Of a stretch of 64,000 nucleotides of DNA, positions 53,352 through 62,551 are shown in pieces. Both the position numbers and the translations under genes were made by a program. The notes under the pieces are model-generated. The model saw nothing but the letters and a program-made list of their open reading frames with translations, searched no databases and was not told the origin of the DNA. The stretch lies in NCBI RefSeq assembly GCF_000982825.1, contig NZ_CP011047.1, positions 868,001 through 932,000 of the forward strand, written 5' to 3'. The stretch is from Cronobacter sakazakii (GTDB taxonomy: Bacteria; Pseudomonadota; Gammaproteobacteria; Enterobacterales; Enterobacteriaceae). The first letter of the stretch is position 1, and the number at the start of each line of letters is the position of its first letter.

Positions 53352-54395
53352 TTAACTTTCCGCGCGAAAAACCAGATCGCCGCGCGGTTGCGGGGTGGGC
53401 TGCTTGCCAAGCCAGGCGCTGTAGCCGAGGCGGCCCGTGCCGCCAGGCGTGACGCCTTTTACCGCGTCGGCGCGCAGGATAACGCGCACCTCCCACTCAT
53501 ACTCGATGCCCATATACTGACGCACCCAGTCGCGCAGCTCCTCGACCCACGGCTCGCCGGGCAGAAAACGCTGGTAGGTCTCTTCATCCAGCGGGCCAAG
53601 CTCAATGCGAAATTTATGCTGCACGTCGCGCACCGCCACGCCGAGAAACGCCGCCTCGCCGAGACGCGGCATCCGGCGGCCCGCGCCGAGACGCGCTTGC
53701 TCACGCTCGGTTAACGGCATCCACTGCGGGATGTTCTGCACAATCGTCACCGGCACGTGGAAATAGTGGCGCAGAATTTTTTCAAGCCCTTCGGCGTCGC
53801 GCCCGTTGCGCGTCAGATGGCCGACCAGCGAATAGCGCGCGTGGTGGCTGAGGCTGCCCTTTTCCATCTGCCCCGGCTGGCCCATGCCGATAAGCGAGGC
53901 GAGATATTTTTCAATGCGCGGCCCGTCAGTGCGGTCGAGCGACGCGGTCGGCTGGGCGTCGGCCCAGGCGCGGTAGAACAGCAGCGTCAGGCGGTGATGA
54001 AACAGATCCGCGAACGCGCTCAGGCTGTCGTCCTGATGATGATACAGACGCTCGCGCGCATATTCGGTCAGGTGCATCGGCAGCGGGCCGTTCGGGCCAA
54101 ACAGGCCGAAGCTTAAAATCGACACATCGTACAGCGGCGTGTTGTCGCGCGGTTTCACCGCGGCGAGCGTTGACGGCGCGAAGGCCATTGACGGCTGCTG
54201 GCCGATGCGCAGCGGCTCAAAGCGCGGCAGCGGCGCGCGGCCTAAACGGTAGCGTTCGCCGCCCTGCGCGTCGAGACGGCGCAGCATCTGGAACAGATCG
54301 TAGCGCCACGGCGCGGCCATCATCTGTTGCCAGTAATTCTCCGGCAGCCGGGAGGCGCTTTTTACCGGCGCAGGTTGTGGCTGCGTCTCACTCAT
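53352..54395 (-). CDS. tssG: T6SS baseplate protein TssG
   Basis: TssG is a wedge component of the T6SS baseplate and binds TssF and TssE. The 347-residue protein shows family features: PWRYDLFQMLRRLDAQGGERYRLGRAPLPRFEPLRIGQQPSMAFAPS, ILSFGLFGPNGPLPMHLTEYARER and a C-terminal FLPGEPWVEELRDWVRQYMG segment. The start overlaps tssF by 4 bp. Confidence 0.95.
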   Translation of the reverse strand: MSETQPQPAPVKSASRLPENYWQQMMAAPWRYDLFQMLRRLDAQGGERYRLGRAPLPRFEPLRIGQQPSMAFAPSTLAAVKPRDNTPLYDVSILSFGLFGPNGPLPMHLTEYARERLYHHQDDSLSAFADLFHHRLTLLFYRAWADAQPTASLDRTDGPRIEKYLASLIGMGQPGQMEKGSLSHHARYSLVGHLTRNGRDAEGLEKILRHYFHVPVTIVQNIPQWMPLTEREQARLGAGRRMPRLGEAAFLGVAVRDVQHKFRIELGPLDEETYQRFLPGEPWVEELRDWVRQYMGIEYEWEVRVILRADAVKGVTPGGTGRLGYSAWLGKQPTPQPRGDLVFRAES

Positions 54396-56263
54396 ATCAG
54401 CGCCCTTTTACCCATTCGCGGCCCCCAGTAGCCCACTTCGCCACGCTGCTGGCTCTTGAGCGTGAACTCGGTGAAGCTGTTCATAGAGACCAGGCGTGCA
54501 AAGACGCGCTCCAGCACGCTGCCAAGCAGCCACGGGCTGGAGCCGGAAAACGCCTGCTCATCAACGGTCATCGAAATTCCGACGCCGCGGGCGAACACAA
54601 TCGGGCCCGGCTCCGGCACGCGGCGGTGCACCGGCTCCAGCACGCAGTGACGAATGCCGTCAATCTGGCGCGCTACCGGCGCTTCCGCCAGGCGCGCATA
54701 GAGGCCGAGTAGCTGGCGCAGCGCCGCCGCGCCCTCGCCATCTTCGGCGTCCATCAGGCTTAAGTAGTTCATTTGCAGCTGGCTGATAAGCCGCCAGGTG
54801 CTGAAGCCTTCGGCCAGCGCCGGGCGCGGCGGCGTCGGCCCTTTACGCATGGTGAGCGCGCGCACCGGCATGGAATCCGGCAGCACAAACTGGCCCATAT
54901 CCTGCGCCAGCATCAGCGGCAGATCGCGGCTGGTGCACATCACTTCAGCGGTGATATAGCGCAGTTCGTCGCGCCACGGCGCGTGGCTTGCGTCCACCAG
55001 CGATACAAACGCCTCGGAGCCGACATAGCCGGTACGCGTGCCGTAGCGCAACGCGTGTTCCGAGAGCGCGCGCTGTTCGCGGCGCAGCGAGAAATACGCG
55101 CCGTAGTTGCCGCCGTCGCGGCTCCAGGTGCTCCAGAACGGGCGGAAGATCTGGTCGTCGCGCTGGCCATCTTCGCTGGCGTAAATTTTACTGACCGAGA
55201 AAATCTCGTAATCGAGCGGGCGGATGTTATCCACTACCAGGTGATATTCGCTTAAGCCCTCGGTGAGCTTCTGGCGCTCGGCGATTTTCGGGAACAAATT
55301 GATGACCGGCGTGCAGTGCATCGCGAGATGGCTTTTATCCACCACGCGCTCCAGCGGCGTGTCGGTTTTATCCAGCAGAATGATGATATCGAACGCGTTC
55401 GCCTGCCCGCTCTGCGCCAGCAGCTTGCCGATGCCGCGCAGGCTCAAGAACTGAAAGCGCGCCGGGAACGCGAAATATTCCTGTAACAGGCGGTAGCCGT
55501 CAAAATTGCGCAGATCGTCCGGCAGCAGCGCCTGGTCAGCCTCAAAGCCTTCCTGACGCAGCGCGTCCTCGGCGAGCACCACGCGAGAGGGTTTCGGGCC
55601 GACAGTCTGGCAGAAGATGCCGACGCGGTGCTCCATCAGTAATTCCAGCAGTTGCAGCGCCTGGATATCCGGCCCGCTCAGGAAGAAATCGAGGCGGTCG
55701 AAATCGAGATGGTTGAGCAGCACCGGGCCGTCGCACGCGATCCGCACGCGCAGGGCGCTGACCGCGCCGCGCTGGCTTAAACCGAGCTGGCTTAACGGCG
55801 CATCGGCCGGCACGCCGCCTAACTCCACCTGGCTGATATGCAGCGGCAGCAGGCGCACGTCATGGGCGGTGGCGTAGCTACAGGTGACGCCGTTCTTTTT
55901 CAGAAGCTGGCTGTCCATCATCGTGCCGCGCGGCACCACAAACCCGTTGCTCAGATCCCCTTTGGCGCTGTCCGGGTGCAGTTCGGCTATCGCCATTGAC
56001 GGCGTGGGCGCCAGATAATTCGGCGCGAGCATCTCCAGCAGGCGCTGGGAGAAGCGCGGAAACTCGGCGTCCATTTTGAGCTGTACGCGGGAGGTGAGAA
56101 AGGCGAAGCCTTCCATCAGGCGCTCGATGTACGGGTCAGCGACTTCAATCCCGCGCATACCGAGCCTGCCCGCCACTTTCGGGTAGCGTTCGGCGAACTC
56201 CGCGCCCATTTCGCGCAGATACGCCAGCTCTCGGTTGTAATATTCGAGCAGTTTACTGTCCAT
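54392..56263 (-). CDS. tssF: T6SS baseplate protein TssF
   Basis: TssF forms the second wedge protein, in two copies per TssG. The 623-residue protein opens with the hallmark LLEYYNRELAYLREMGAEFAERYPKVAGRLGM and has VADPYIERLMEGFAFLTSRVQLKMDAEFPRFSQRLLEMLAPNYLAP. It is flanked by tssE (2-bp gap) and tssG (4-bp overlap), the standard order. Confidence 0.96.
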   Translation of the reverse strand: MDSKLLEYYNRELAYLREMGAEFAERYPKVAGRLGMRGIEVADPYIERLMEGFAFLTSRVQLKMDAEFPRFSQRLLEMLAPNYLAPTPSMAIAELHPDSAKGDLSNGFVVPRGTMMDSQLLKKNGVTCSYATAHDVRLLPLHISQVELGGVPADAPLSQLGLSQRGAVSALRVRIACDGPVLLNHLDFDRLDFFLSGPDIQALQLLELLMEHRVGIFCQTVGPKPSRVVLAEDALRQEGFEADQALLPDDLRNFDGYRLLQEYFAFPARFQFLSLRGIGKLLAQSGQANAFDIIILLDKTDTPLERVVDKSHLAMHCTPVINLFPKIAERQKLTEGLSEYHLVVDNIRPLDYEIFSVSKIYASEDGQRDDQIFRPFWSTWSRDGGNYGAYFSLRREQRALSEHALRYGTRTGYVGSEAFVSLVDASHAPWRDELRYITAEVMCTSRDLPLMLAQDMGQFVLPDSMPVRALTMRKGPTPPRPALAEGFSTWRLISQLQMNYLSLMDAEDGEGAAALRQLLGLYARLAEAPVARQIDGIRHCVLEPVHRRVPEPGPIVFARGVGISMTVDEQAFSGSSPWLLGSVLERVFARLVSMNSFTEFTLKSQQRGEVGYWGPRMGKRALI

Positions 56264-56265
56264 GT

Positions 56266-56838
56266 TTACCCCGCGTCTTTAAGCTCAAAATGGCCGTTTT
56301 CCAGATCCACATCGGTGCGGAACAGAAACTCAAGCGGCCAGGGCACACACCACAGGCGGCCTTTAATCTCAATCGATAATACGTTGTGCAGGTCGAGCGA
56401 TTTGGTGTCGCAGACGCAGCGCACCTGCAACCCCTGCGGCAGAATGCGCGGCTCGAAGTGCAAAATCGCCTCGGTGAGCCGCTGCTGGATGTCGCCCCAC
56501 TCAATCTCCGACATCCGCTTGCCTGCGAGCGGTGCCACGCCGAAGTTAAAGACCGAGCGGCGCACGTGGTCCACCCGGCTCAGATCCTGCTGCGCTTCGT
56601 TGTTAATGGTGTTGAACAGCCACTGCAAGTCGCGCAGCACCTGGCGGCGCAGCGCGCTGTGCGAGACGAGATTGCTGTTCGCCGGCTCCTGACGTTTGTC
56701 CGGCGCGTTATCGGTCAGACGGTCCAGCAGCGACGGCTGCATTTTGTCGCGCGCGCTGACCGTCGTGGCGTTGCGGCGCGAACGATAGCCGTGGCGCAGC
56801 AGATCGCCGCTGTCGTCATCCTGATACGGTTTATTCAT
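56266..56838 (-). CDS. tssE: T6SS baseplate protein TssE (gp25-like)
   Basis: TssE is the gp25-like protein that joins the baseplate to the sheath. The 190-residue product has the sequence LLDRLTDNAPD near the N-terminus and the conserved TEAILHFEPRILP motif towards the end, including the E-x(4)-FEPR core. An 8-bp overlap with tagJ indicates coupling. It is a little longer at the N-terminus than minimal TssE. Confidence 0.93.
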   Translation of the reverse strand: MNKPYQDDDSGDLLRHGYRSRRNATTVSARDKMQPSLLDRLTDNAPDKRQEPANSNLVSHSALRRQVLRDLQWLFNTINNEAQQDLSRVDHVRRSVFNFGVAPLAGKRMSEIEWGDIQQRLTEAILHFEPRILPQGLQVRCVCDTKSLDLHNVLSIEIKGRLWCVPWPLEFLFRTDVDLENGHFELKDAG

Positions 56839-57664
56839 GCGATGCGTCGTCCGGCAGCCCGAAAGCGAGCATATCCAGCGTCAGCAGCGCGAACTCCTGT
56901 TCGCCGCTCAGCCAGACTTTCTGACCCGCGCCGAGATAGTGAATGCCTTCCGCGTCCAGCGGCTGCCACTCGGTGGTGCGCGCCAGCAGGAAGCGGTCGT
57001 CCGCGCCGGTTTCCAGCGGGTAACGCGCCGGAATCTGGCAGACCTGTTCGGTGCCGTCCACCAGCTGCACCATCGCGTGACGCCATACCAGATCGGTGAC
57101 GCTCGCCGGAGCCTGGAAACGAATCGACGCGATAGCGTTGAACGGCACCCAGAAGTAGTTGCCGTTAACGATAAGCTCGCACACCGGCCCCAGACGCGCG
57201 TCGCCGTCCATCAGCCAGTCAAAACGCACCGGCTCGCCGGGCGCGTCGCCCACCGCCAGCGTCAGCTCGCCCGGATTGGCCTCGGCCTGCTCCAGCGCCT
57301 CGCTGCGAAGCTCGCTGGCGCGCGCCGGGTCGGTTTCCGCCAGCGCTTTCAGCAGCAGATCCAGCCACGGCCACTGTTCGCCCGGCATACGCGGACGCGC
57401 GCGGCCTGCCAGCACTTCGGCGCGCTGCTGCTCGCCTTCGATGGCCTGTTGCAGCAGCGTCACGGTCGGCTGCGCCTGCGGTGCCAGCGCGGCCCAGCTT
57501 TTCAGCTGGGTGAGCGCGCGGGTCCAGTTGGCGTTCAGGCAGAGAAACTGCACAAACGCGGCGCGGCGATCGGCGTTGCCCGGCTGGGCTTTGATATCGG
57601 CCTCAAGACGGCTCAGCGCGTCGCTGACGCTCGCGCCAGCCAGTTGTTGATACAGCGTGTTCAT
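56831..57664 (-). CDS. tagJ: T6SS accessory protein TagJ (ImpE/SciE)
   Basis: The 277-residue protein matches the ImpE/SciE family: NTLYQQLAGASVSDALSRLEADIKAQPGNADRRAAFVQFLCLNANWTRALTQL, then FDWLMDGDARLGPVCELIVNGNYFWVPFNAI and TDLVWRHAMVQLVDG. TagJ binds the sheath protein TssB and helps ClpV action in some systems. Its position just before tssE is usual for this subtype. Confidence 0.92.
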   Translation of the reverse strand: MNTLYQQLAGASVSDALSRLEADIKAQPGNADRRAAFVQFLCLNANWTRALTQLKSWAALAPQAQPTVTLLQQAIEGEQQRAEVLAGRARPRMPGEQWPWLDLLLKALAETDPARASELRSEALEQAEANPGELTLAVGDAPGEPVRFDWLMDGDARLGPVCELIVNGNYFWVPFNAIASIRFQAPASVTDLVWRHAMVQLVDGTEQVCQIPARYPLETGADDRFLLARTTEWQPLDAEGIHYLGAGQKVWLSGEQEFALLTLDMLAFGLPDDASHE

Positions 57665-57689
57665 AACGGCTCCTGGCGTTTAACGGTCA

Positions 57690-58694
57690 TTACAGCGCGC
57701 GGTAAGCGCCCGCCGCGGGGTCGCGCAGCTGTGGATGCAGCGCTTCGACCAACAGAATATTGAGCGTCGTGCCCGGCGCGACATAGCTGGACCAGACTTT
57801 GCGGACTTCCTCTAAGCGCGTGCGCAGACGCGCTTCGTCGCTGGCCTGCTCGCGGGAGATTTCAACCGCTACCGTACCCTGCGCCTGCCAGACGTTCTGC
57901 TCGCGGTTATACGGCAGGATCATCCAGCTCTGGGCGGAGCGGCCATCGCTGACCACCATGCGCTCGTTGTTGACGCTGGTGATAAGCAGACGATCGGCGT
58001 CAACGCCCGCGTTAATGCCGACAATCGGGAAGCCGTGGACAAAGGTCACCGCGATTTTCTGCTCGCCGGTCGCGCCCTTCTGAATCACTTCGCTGCGGCC
58101 ATTGAGCCAGCCGCCTTTTTCACAGATACCGTCGTCTTTCGCCGGAATAAACAGCGCTTTAGCGTCTGCGCCGCCTTTCCAGAAGGTACGCAGATGGCAA
58201 CCATCCTGAAGGTTAAATTCGAGCCACGGCGTGCGGTCGGCAGGCGGCGAGAGATCTTCCGGGCGGCCTTGCGGCAGCGTATCGACGGTGGTCTGCGTCG
58301 CGGCGGCGGTCGTGTCGGCCGGGGCCTGCTCCGGCGCGGCGGCAGGCGTCACCACCGGGTTCCAGTCGCCGCTTTTGGTGGCGGTGCCGTTCGCCAGCGC
58401 TTTGCCCTGGGCGTCGTTCAACTGCCAGCGCACGGTTTTCAGCTTGCTACACTGGCTTTCCAGCAGCGAGCCGAGACGCGGCATAAAGTTATCCAGCACC
58501 TTCGGCGTTTTGTCGCCGCTGGAGACGATGCGCAGCGGCAGCTCAGGGCCGCACCAGCTTTGCGGCGTGTTGTCTTTAATGTTGTCTACCCAGACATCCA
58601 GTTTCAGGGTATTTGACTGAACGATACGGTAATTATCTGCCCAGACGCTGGATGACGCCGCAAGCAGAGCCAGACCCGGAAGCCAAAGTTTCAT
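57690..58694 (-). CDS. T6SS-cluster exported protein (unassigned)
   Basis: The 334-residue product starts with a signal peptide (MKLWLPGLALLAASSSVWA) followed by DNYRIVQSNTLKLDVWVDN, so it is likely periplasmic. It has several cysteines (SWCGPELP, LESQCSKLK, QDGCHLRTF, DGICEKGGW) that may pair. A Pro/Ala/Thr-rich linker at about 115-150 separates two ordered parts. It lies between pppA and tagJ. I do not recognise the family; T6SS association is inferred from position. Confidence 0.7.
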   Translation of the reverse strand: MKLWLPGLALLAASSSVWADNYRIVQSNTLKLDVWVDNIKDNTPQSWCGPELPLRIVSSGDKTPKVLDNFMPRLGSLLESQCSKLKTVRWQLNDAQGKALANGTATKSGDWNPVVTPAAAPEQAPADTTAAATQTTVDTLPQGRPEDLSPPADRTPWLEFNLQDGCHLRTFWKGGADAKALFIPAKDDGICEKGGWLNGRSEVIQKGATGEQKIAVTFVHGFPIVGINAGVDADRLLITSVNNERMVVSDGRSAQSWMILPYNREQNVWQAQGTVAVEISREQASDEARLRTRLEEVRKVWSSYVAPGTTLNILLVEALHPQLRDPAAGAYRAL

Positions 58695-58712
58695 AAAAGT
58701 CCTTGTTAGCCT

Positions 58713-59507
58713 TTAATCTCGAAGGGGGAAAAACTGCGCCGCGTCAGAGAGCGTATGCAGCAGCGTCGTATCCTGGGGCGATCCCACCCAGACCGCTACG
58801 GCGCTGTAATTATCCTGCTTATCATGCCCCTGCTCACCATTTTTCAACAGTATTTGATTCATCAGAGTGAGCCATTCATCTGGGGTATTCACCATATGAA
58901 GGGATTTTTTCATCTGCTCTTCGCTTACGCCGTGCCAGAAGCCGTCGGTGCAGAGCAAAAACGCGTCGCCGTCTTCAATCGGTACGACATCACTGTAGCT
59001 CGCCTCGCGCCCTTCATCGCCCATGCCGAGCGCGAAATAGAGCAGGTTGCTGTTCACGCCGTCGGTCTGATGCCCGGCGTCTTTCATCTGCTGCACCAGG
59101 CTGTGATCGGTCGTCACGTGATAGAGCCAGCCGCGGCGAAAGAGATACAGGCGGCTGTCGCCCGCGTGCGCCCAGTACGCCAGGTGATAATCGCGGTCGA
59201 TAAACAGGCTCACCAGCGTCGTGCCCATGCGGTGATAATCCTGCACCGCTTTTTGCTCGGCGCGGATAGCGTGGTTCGCCTGATTCACATACTCGCGGAT
59301 GTATTGCGCGTTGAGATGCTTTTCCCCGTCAAAGCGCGAAAGAATGGCATTGCGCGCGAGCGCCGCGGCGACGTCGCCACCCGGCAGGCCGGCGATCCCG
59401 TCGCACACCACGAAGCAGGCGGAGCGTTCGCCGATGGTCTCTCCGGTCTGATCCTGGTTGCTGGCGCGCTCGCCCTGTCTGGAGAGTGAGGCCGTGCTGA
59501 TATTCAT
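58713..59507 (-). CDS. pppA: T6SS PP2C-type phosphatase PppA
   Basis: PppA removes phosphate from the T6SS FHA protein, opposing PpkA. The 264-residue protein has the PP2C motifs NQDQTGE, VVCDGIAGLPGGD, YWAHAGDSRLYLFR, LLCTDGFWHGVSEE and KQDNYSAVAVWV, all metal-binding aspartates included. The start overlaps the tagH stop by 4 bp, so the sensor and its phosphatase are co-translated. Confidence 0.93.
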   Translation of the reverse strand: MNISTASLSRQGERASNQDQTGETIGERSACFVVCDGIAGLPGGDVAAALARNAILSRFDGEKHLNAQYIREYVNQANHAIRAEQKAVQDYHRMGTTLVSLFIDRDYHLAYWAHAGDSRLYLFRRGWLYHVTTDHSLVQQMKDAGHQTDGVNSNLLYFALGMGDEGREASYSDVVPIEDGDAFLLCTDGFWHGVSEEQMKKSLHMVNTPDEWLTLMNQILLKNGEQGHDKQDNYSAVAVWVGSPQDTTLLHTLSDAAQFFPLRD

Positions 59508-61435
59508 TCTTCTTCCGATCCGCTTTGTGAGTCTTTGTACTGATTCACTTCCATGTCATAAGCGTGCAGGAAGGCTTCGCCGAACAGAGTATGGAAATCG
59601 TCCTCGATCTCGCCCGCGGTATCGCTGTAATGACGCACAAAGTAATCCCACAGCGCGGCTTTGCGGCTCGCCGGCAGCGCCAGACGCGAGATAGCGCCGT
59701 CGCGCTTCGCCTCTTCTTCAAGCTGCTCCGGGTTAAAGGATTGCAGCATGGCGGCAATGATGGCGCGGATACCGGCGATCATCCCAAGCTGGTGGGCCTG
59801 GAGATCGATAAGCGCGTCGCGGACCGATTTTTTCGGCGGCATAAAGCCCGGCATACGGGTGCCGAACATTTGCATCAGTACCGTTTTGCCCGACGGCAGC
59901 AGCTTGAACGGGTTGTTGGCGTCGTCCAGCACCATCGTCATGTCGGCTTTCACGCCGCGCTTGAGAATCGAGCGCGAGGAGAGCAGCGCCACGGTGCCCT
60001 GCGAGAACATGCTGAGCATCTGGCCGAGCTGGCGCATATTGTCGCGGTCAAACTGCGGCGTCGGTTGCAGCTCGCCAAGACCCATACCTTCCAGCAATGC
60101 TTCCAGCAGCTCGCCGTTCAGCACGTCGCCGTTAGACGCCGTAGGTGTGCCGCCCTGGCTGGTTGGCGACTGCACCGGGTCGATGCGCAGGCGGCCTTTT
60201 GGCGTCTGCGCGGTGCTGCGCGCCACCGCCTGCGGCGTCGGCAGCGTGATACCCGCGTAATCCTGCACTTCCGGCGGCGTCGGCTGGACTTCCACGCGCG
60301 TCACCGGCTCTTCCGGCACTTCTTCCGGGAACAGCGGCGAACCGGCGAGCGACGCCAGATCGATTGAGTCGTCCGCGTTTGGCGCGAGCGGCGAGGTCGT
60401 CATCTCCGGCTGCGGTTTTTCGGGCTGCGGTTTTTCGGGTGAAATTGCTGGTTTAACCGGCTCGGCGTCCTGCTTCGCGGCGGGCGGCGGCGTTAATGGC
60501 GCAGCGCCTGTGTTAAGCTCATCCGGCGGCGTCAGCGGTACAGCGCCCCCCATCATCAGGCCAAGCGGATCGTCGCTGCGGCTCTGTACCGGCGTGGAGC
60601 CCACGCCGCCAAACAGCGCCAGCGGATCGAGCTCTTCTTCATTCTCTTTATGCGGTGCCTGCGGTTTTGCGGCCTGACGGTTATCAGACGGCGGCACCAG
60701 CGTGGTCGGCGTCACATCGTTGAAAATGCTGTCTTTATCGAACGGCGTGTCATCTTTGAACAGGCTGTCCGGGTTGACCCTTTCATTGCCGAACAGCGGC
60801 TCGTTGCCGCCGCTCTGGAAGTGCGCCAGCGGATCTTCCGGGTTGCGATCCGCCTCTTTCGGGGCGTTGAACGGGTTAAACGGCTGCGCTTCCGGTGTTT
60901 TCGGGCGCGCGCTCTGGCTCTGACCCTGGCTGATGCTGTCGGAGATAGAGAACTCCTGCATCAGGCTGTCCCAGATTTCGGTCGGCACCGCCGTTGGCGC
61001 GTTGTCCTGCGCGTCGGCTTTCGGCGGCTGCTGCGGTTTCGCAGCCTGCGGTGCCTGAGGCTGCTGCGGCGCAACGTTCGGTTTCGGCGCGGCCATCGCG
61101 ATAACCGGCTGCGCGTTCAGCGCCAGATCGCTGACCTGGATGCGGTAATCGTCAATGCCGAGCACGTCGCCGTCCTGTAACTCCACCTGGCGGCCGCGCT
61201 CGAGCGGAATATCGTTCAGCACCACGCGGGTGACGTTGCCGCGGTTAGTGATGCGGCACTCGCCGTCCGCGGAGATATGGACAATCGCCTGCAGGCGGGA
61301 AATCGTTCTTTCGTTATCCGGCAGTACCAGATTGTTATCCGTACCACGGCCAATCGTGCCGCCCGGCGGGTAGAAGTCACAGCTGCTCTGAGGAGGCTGG
61401 TGGCCGGGCTTGTTGGTAGTAATCGTGAATCGCAT
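59504..61435 (-). CDS. tagH: T6SS FHA-domain protein TagH
   Basis: TagH reads phosphothreonine signals in post-translational control of the T6SS. The 643-residue protein from ATG 61435 (AGGA 8 bp upstream) has an N-terminal FHA domain (GRGTDNNLVLPDNERTISRLQAIVH, ITNRGNVTRVVLND). A long low-complexity Pro/Gln-rich middle follows, then a folded C-terminal domain (LEALLEGMGLGELQP, GQMLSMFSQGTVALLSSRSILK, DYFVRHYSDTAGEIEDDFHTLFGEAF). A longer start at 61468 is not supported. It precedes pppA in the same operon. Confidence 0.93.
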   Translation of the reverse strand: MRFTITTNKPGHQPPQSSCDFYPPGGTIGRGTDNNLVLPDNERTISRLQAIVHISADGECRITNRGNVTRVVLNDIPLERGRQVELQDGDVLGIDDYRIQVSDLALNAQPVIAMAAPKPNVAPQQPQAPQAAKPQQPPKADAQDNAPTAVPTEIWDSLMQEFSISDSISQGQSQSARPKTPEAQPFNPFNAPKEADRNPEDPLAHFQSGGNEPLFGNERVNPDSLFKDDTPFDKDSIFNDVTPTTLVPPSDNRQAAKPQAPHKENEEELDPLALFGGVGSTPVQSRSDDPLGLMMGGAVPLTPPDELNTGAAPLTPPPAAKQDAEPVKPAISPEKPQPEKPQPEMTTSPLAPNADDSIDLASLAGSPLFPEEVPEEPVTRVEVQPTPPEVQDYAGITLPTPQAVARSTAQTPKGRLRIDPVQSPTSQGGTPTASNGDVLNGELLEALLEGMGLGELQPTPQFDRDNMRQLGQMLSMFSQGTVALLSSRSILKRGVKADMTMVLDDANNPFKLLPSGKTVLMQMFGTRMPGFMPPKKSVRDALIDLQAHQLGMIAGIRAIIAAMLQSFNPEQLEEEAKRDGAISRLALPASRKAALWDYFVRHYSDTAGEIEDDFHTLFGEAFLHAYDMEVNQYKDSQSGSEEE

Positions 61436-61731
61436 AGCGTATTCCTGCCTGGGGTTATTAGCGCTCAAACGTCGCGGGTCTCATCAGACGCCCGACGTTT
61501 GCGTGCTAAGGAACAGAGCCGCGCCTGCGCGCTGCCCGTGACTGCCTGTCGTTAAGCCTCGCGCCTCACAACCGGACGGGGTTATTCTATTGATAATAGG
61601 TATATCAGCGCCATTAACATCATCGCTGCGCATAAACATAGTCGCTGTCGCGCCTGGCTGTGGAACATGTATTATCTTTTGCCGCAAAGGCTGAAACGTA
61701 GGGCGGGTAAGCAAAGCGCACCCGCCTTAAC
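61436..61731. other. Gap between tagH and the Tai4-like genes
   Basis: This 296-bp interval has no gene and contains the REP-like palindrome at 61702-61726. It probably also holds the tagH operon promoter. Confidence 0.5.
61702..61726. repeat. Dispersed REP-like palindrome
   Basis: The arms GGCGGGT / ACCCGCC around AAGCAAAGCGC match the element at 8603-8627 and the tandem array at 8381-8571. It lies 5 bp after the stop of the Tai4-like gene. Confidence 0.8.
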
Positions 61732-62115
61732 TCACCGCGCTCTCTGTGCTGCGGATTTCTGATACAGCGCCATAATTTCCGGGCTATGTGCAATCAGCGA
61801 ACATTTCAGCACCCGGTAATCGCTTTTCGCTGTGCCGCCAACAGGCGTTTTCAGCGCCTGCGTAATGATCGTATCCGCTTCATTAAATGCCTCGACCGGC
61901 AATTCGCTCGCCTCAAGCCAGGCGGCGGCGCTGGCGTTGGCGTCCTCTTTCAGCGCGACGCTGTCGGCAATGTGCCCCATGCAACGGTTCTGTACCCACT
62001 CGGTAAAAATTTGCGGCTGCGTAAATTCGCTTACCGGTGCCAGCGGCTGCGCCAGTGCAGCGTGGAAAGAAACCGTCAAAACTGTAAAAGCGGCGATACG
62101 TGTTTTTAATTTCAT
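61732..62115 (-). CDS. Tai4-family amidase immunity protein
   Basis: The 127-residue protein has a signal peptide (MKLKTRIAAFTVLTVSFHAALAQ) and the Tai4-like layout NRCMGHIADSVALKEDANASAAAWLEASEL, then LKCSLIAHSPEIMALYQK with two conserved cysteines. Tai4 proteins neutralise Tae4 peptidoglycan amidases in the periplasm. It follows a second Tai4-like gene by 20 bp. No Tae4 gene is in the window. Confidence 0.7.
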   Translation of the reverse strand: MKLKTRIAAFTVLTVSFHAALAQPLAPVSEFTQPQIFTEWVQNRCMGHIADSVALKEDANASAAAWLEASELPVEAFNEADTIITQALKTPVGGTAKSDYRVLKCSLIAHSPEIMALYQKSAAQRAR

Positions 62116-62135
62116 GAATTTTTCTCACCGCCCGC

Positions 62136-62504
62136 TTAGCGGTCTGGCTGATTTTTATAACGCTGGATAAGCGCTGCAAGCGCCGGGCTGTGTACAAAAT
62201 CGATGCATTTCGCGAGCGTCATCGGCTCACCCGACTGGCTGCCATACGTTTTCGCAAGAAAGGTTTTGCCAAGCTCAATGACCGCCGTATGCGCCTCAAG
62301 CGAATAATCGCCAAACTCCAGATAGCCTCTCGCTGCGGCCGCCGCGTCGTTTTTCACTTCTTTAGACTGATAACCCTGCGCAATACAAGTGCTCAGGGCG
62401 TAATTTCTTAGATACTCTTCCGGGCTGTATGTGGTGGTGCGGGCTAACGCCTGCGACGCAAACAGACCCGTAAAGACAAATGCCAGACTGAATAGCTTCA
62501 CCAT
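62136..62504 (-). CDS. Tai4-family amidase immunity protein
   Basis: From ATG 62504 this 122-residue exported protein (MVKLFSLAFVFTGLFASQALA) reads YSPEEYLRNYALSTCIAQGYQSKEVKNDAAAAARGYLEFGDYSLEAH and ends LAKCIDFVHSPALAALIQRY, which agrees with the Tai4 pattern of a C-x-A helix, GY-x-E turn and K-C-x-D-x-x-x-S helix. A reading from 62546 crosses the hcp terminator hairpin and is rejected. It is directly downstream of hcp. Confidence 0.75.
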   Translation of the reverse strand: MVKLFSLAFVFTGLFASQALARTTTYSPEEYLRNYALSTCIAQGYQSKEVKNDAAAAARGYLEFGDYSLEAHTAVIELGKTFLAKTYGSQSGEPMTLAKCIDFVHSPALAALIQRYKNQPDR

Positions 62505-62526
62505 CCCTGATCCCTGAAAAGGTAAA

Positions 62527-62546
62527 GTGAGCCCTTGCGGGCTCAC
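62527..62546 (-). terminator. Hairpin after hcp
   Basis: GTGAGCCC / GGGCTCAC with loop TTGC lies 5 bp past the hcp stop. On the minus strand it is followed by TTTACCTTTT. It may partly stop transcription, letting hcp be made in excess of the downstream genes. Confidence 0.7.
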
Positions 62547-62551
62547 TACGA

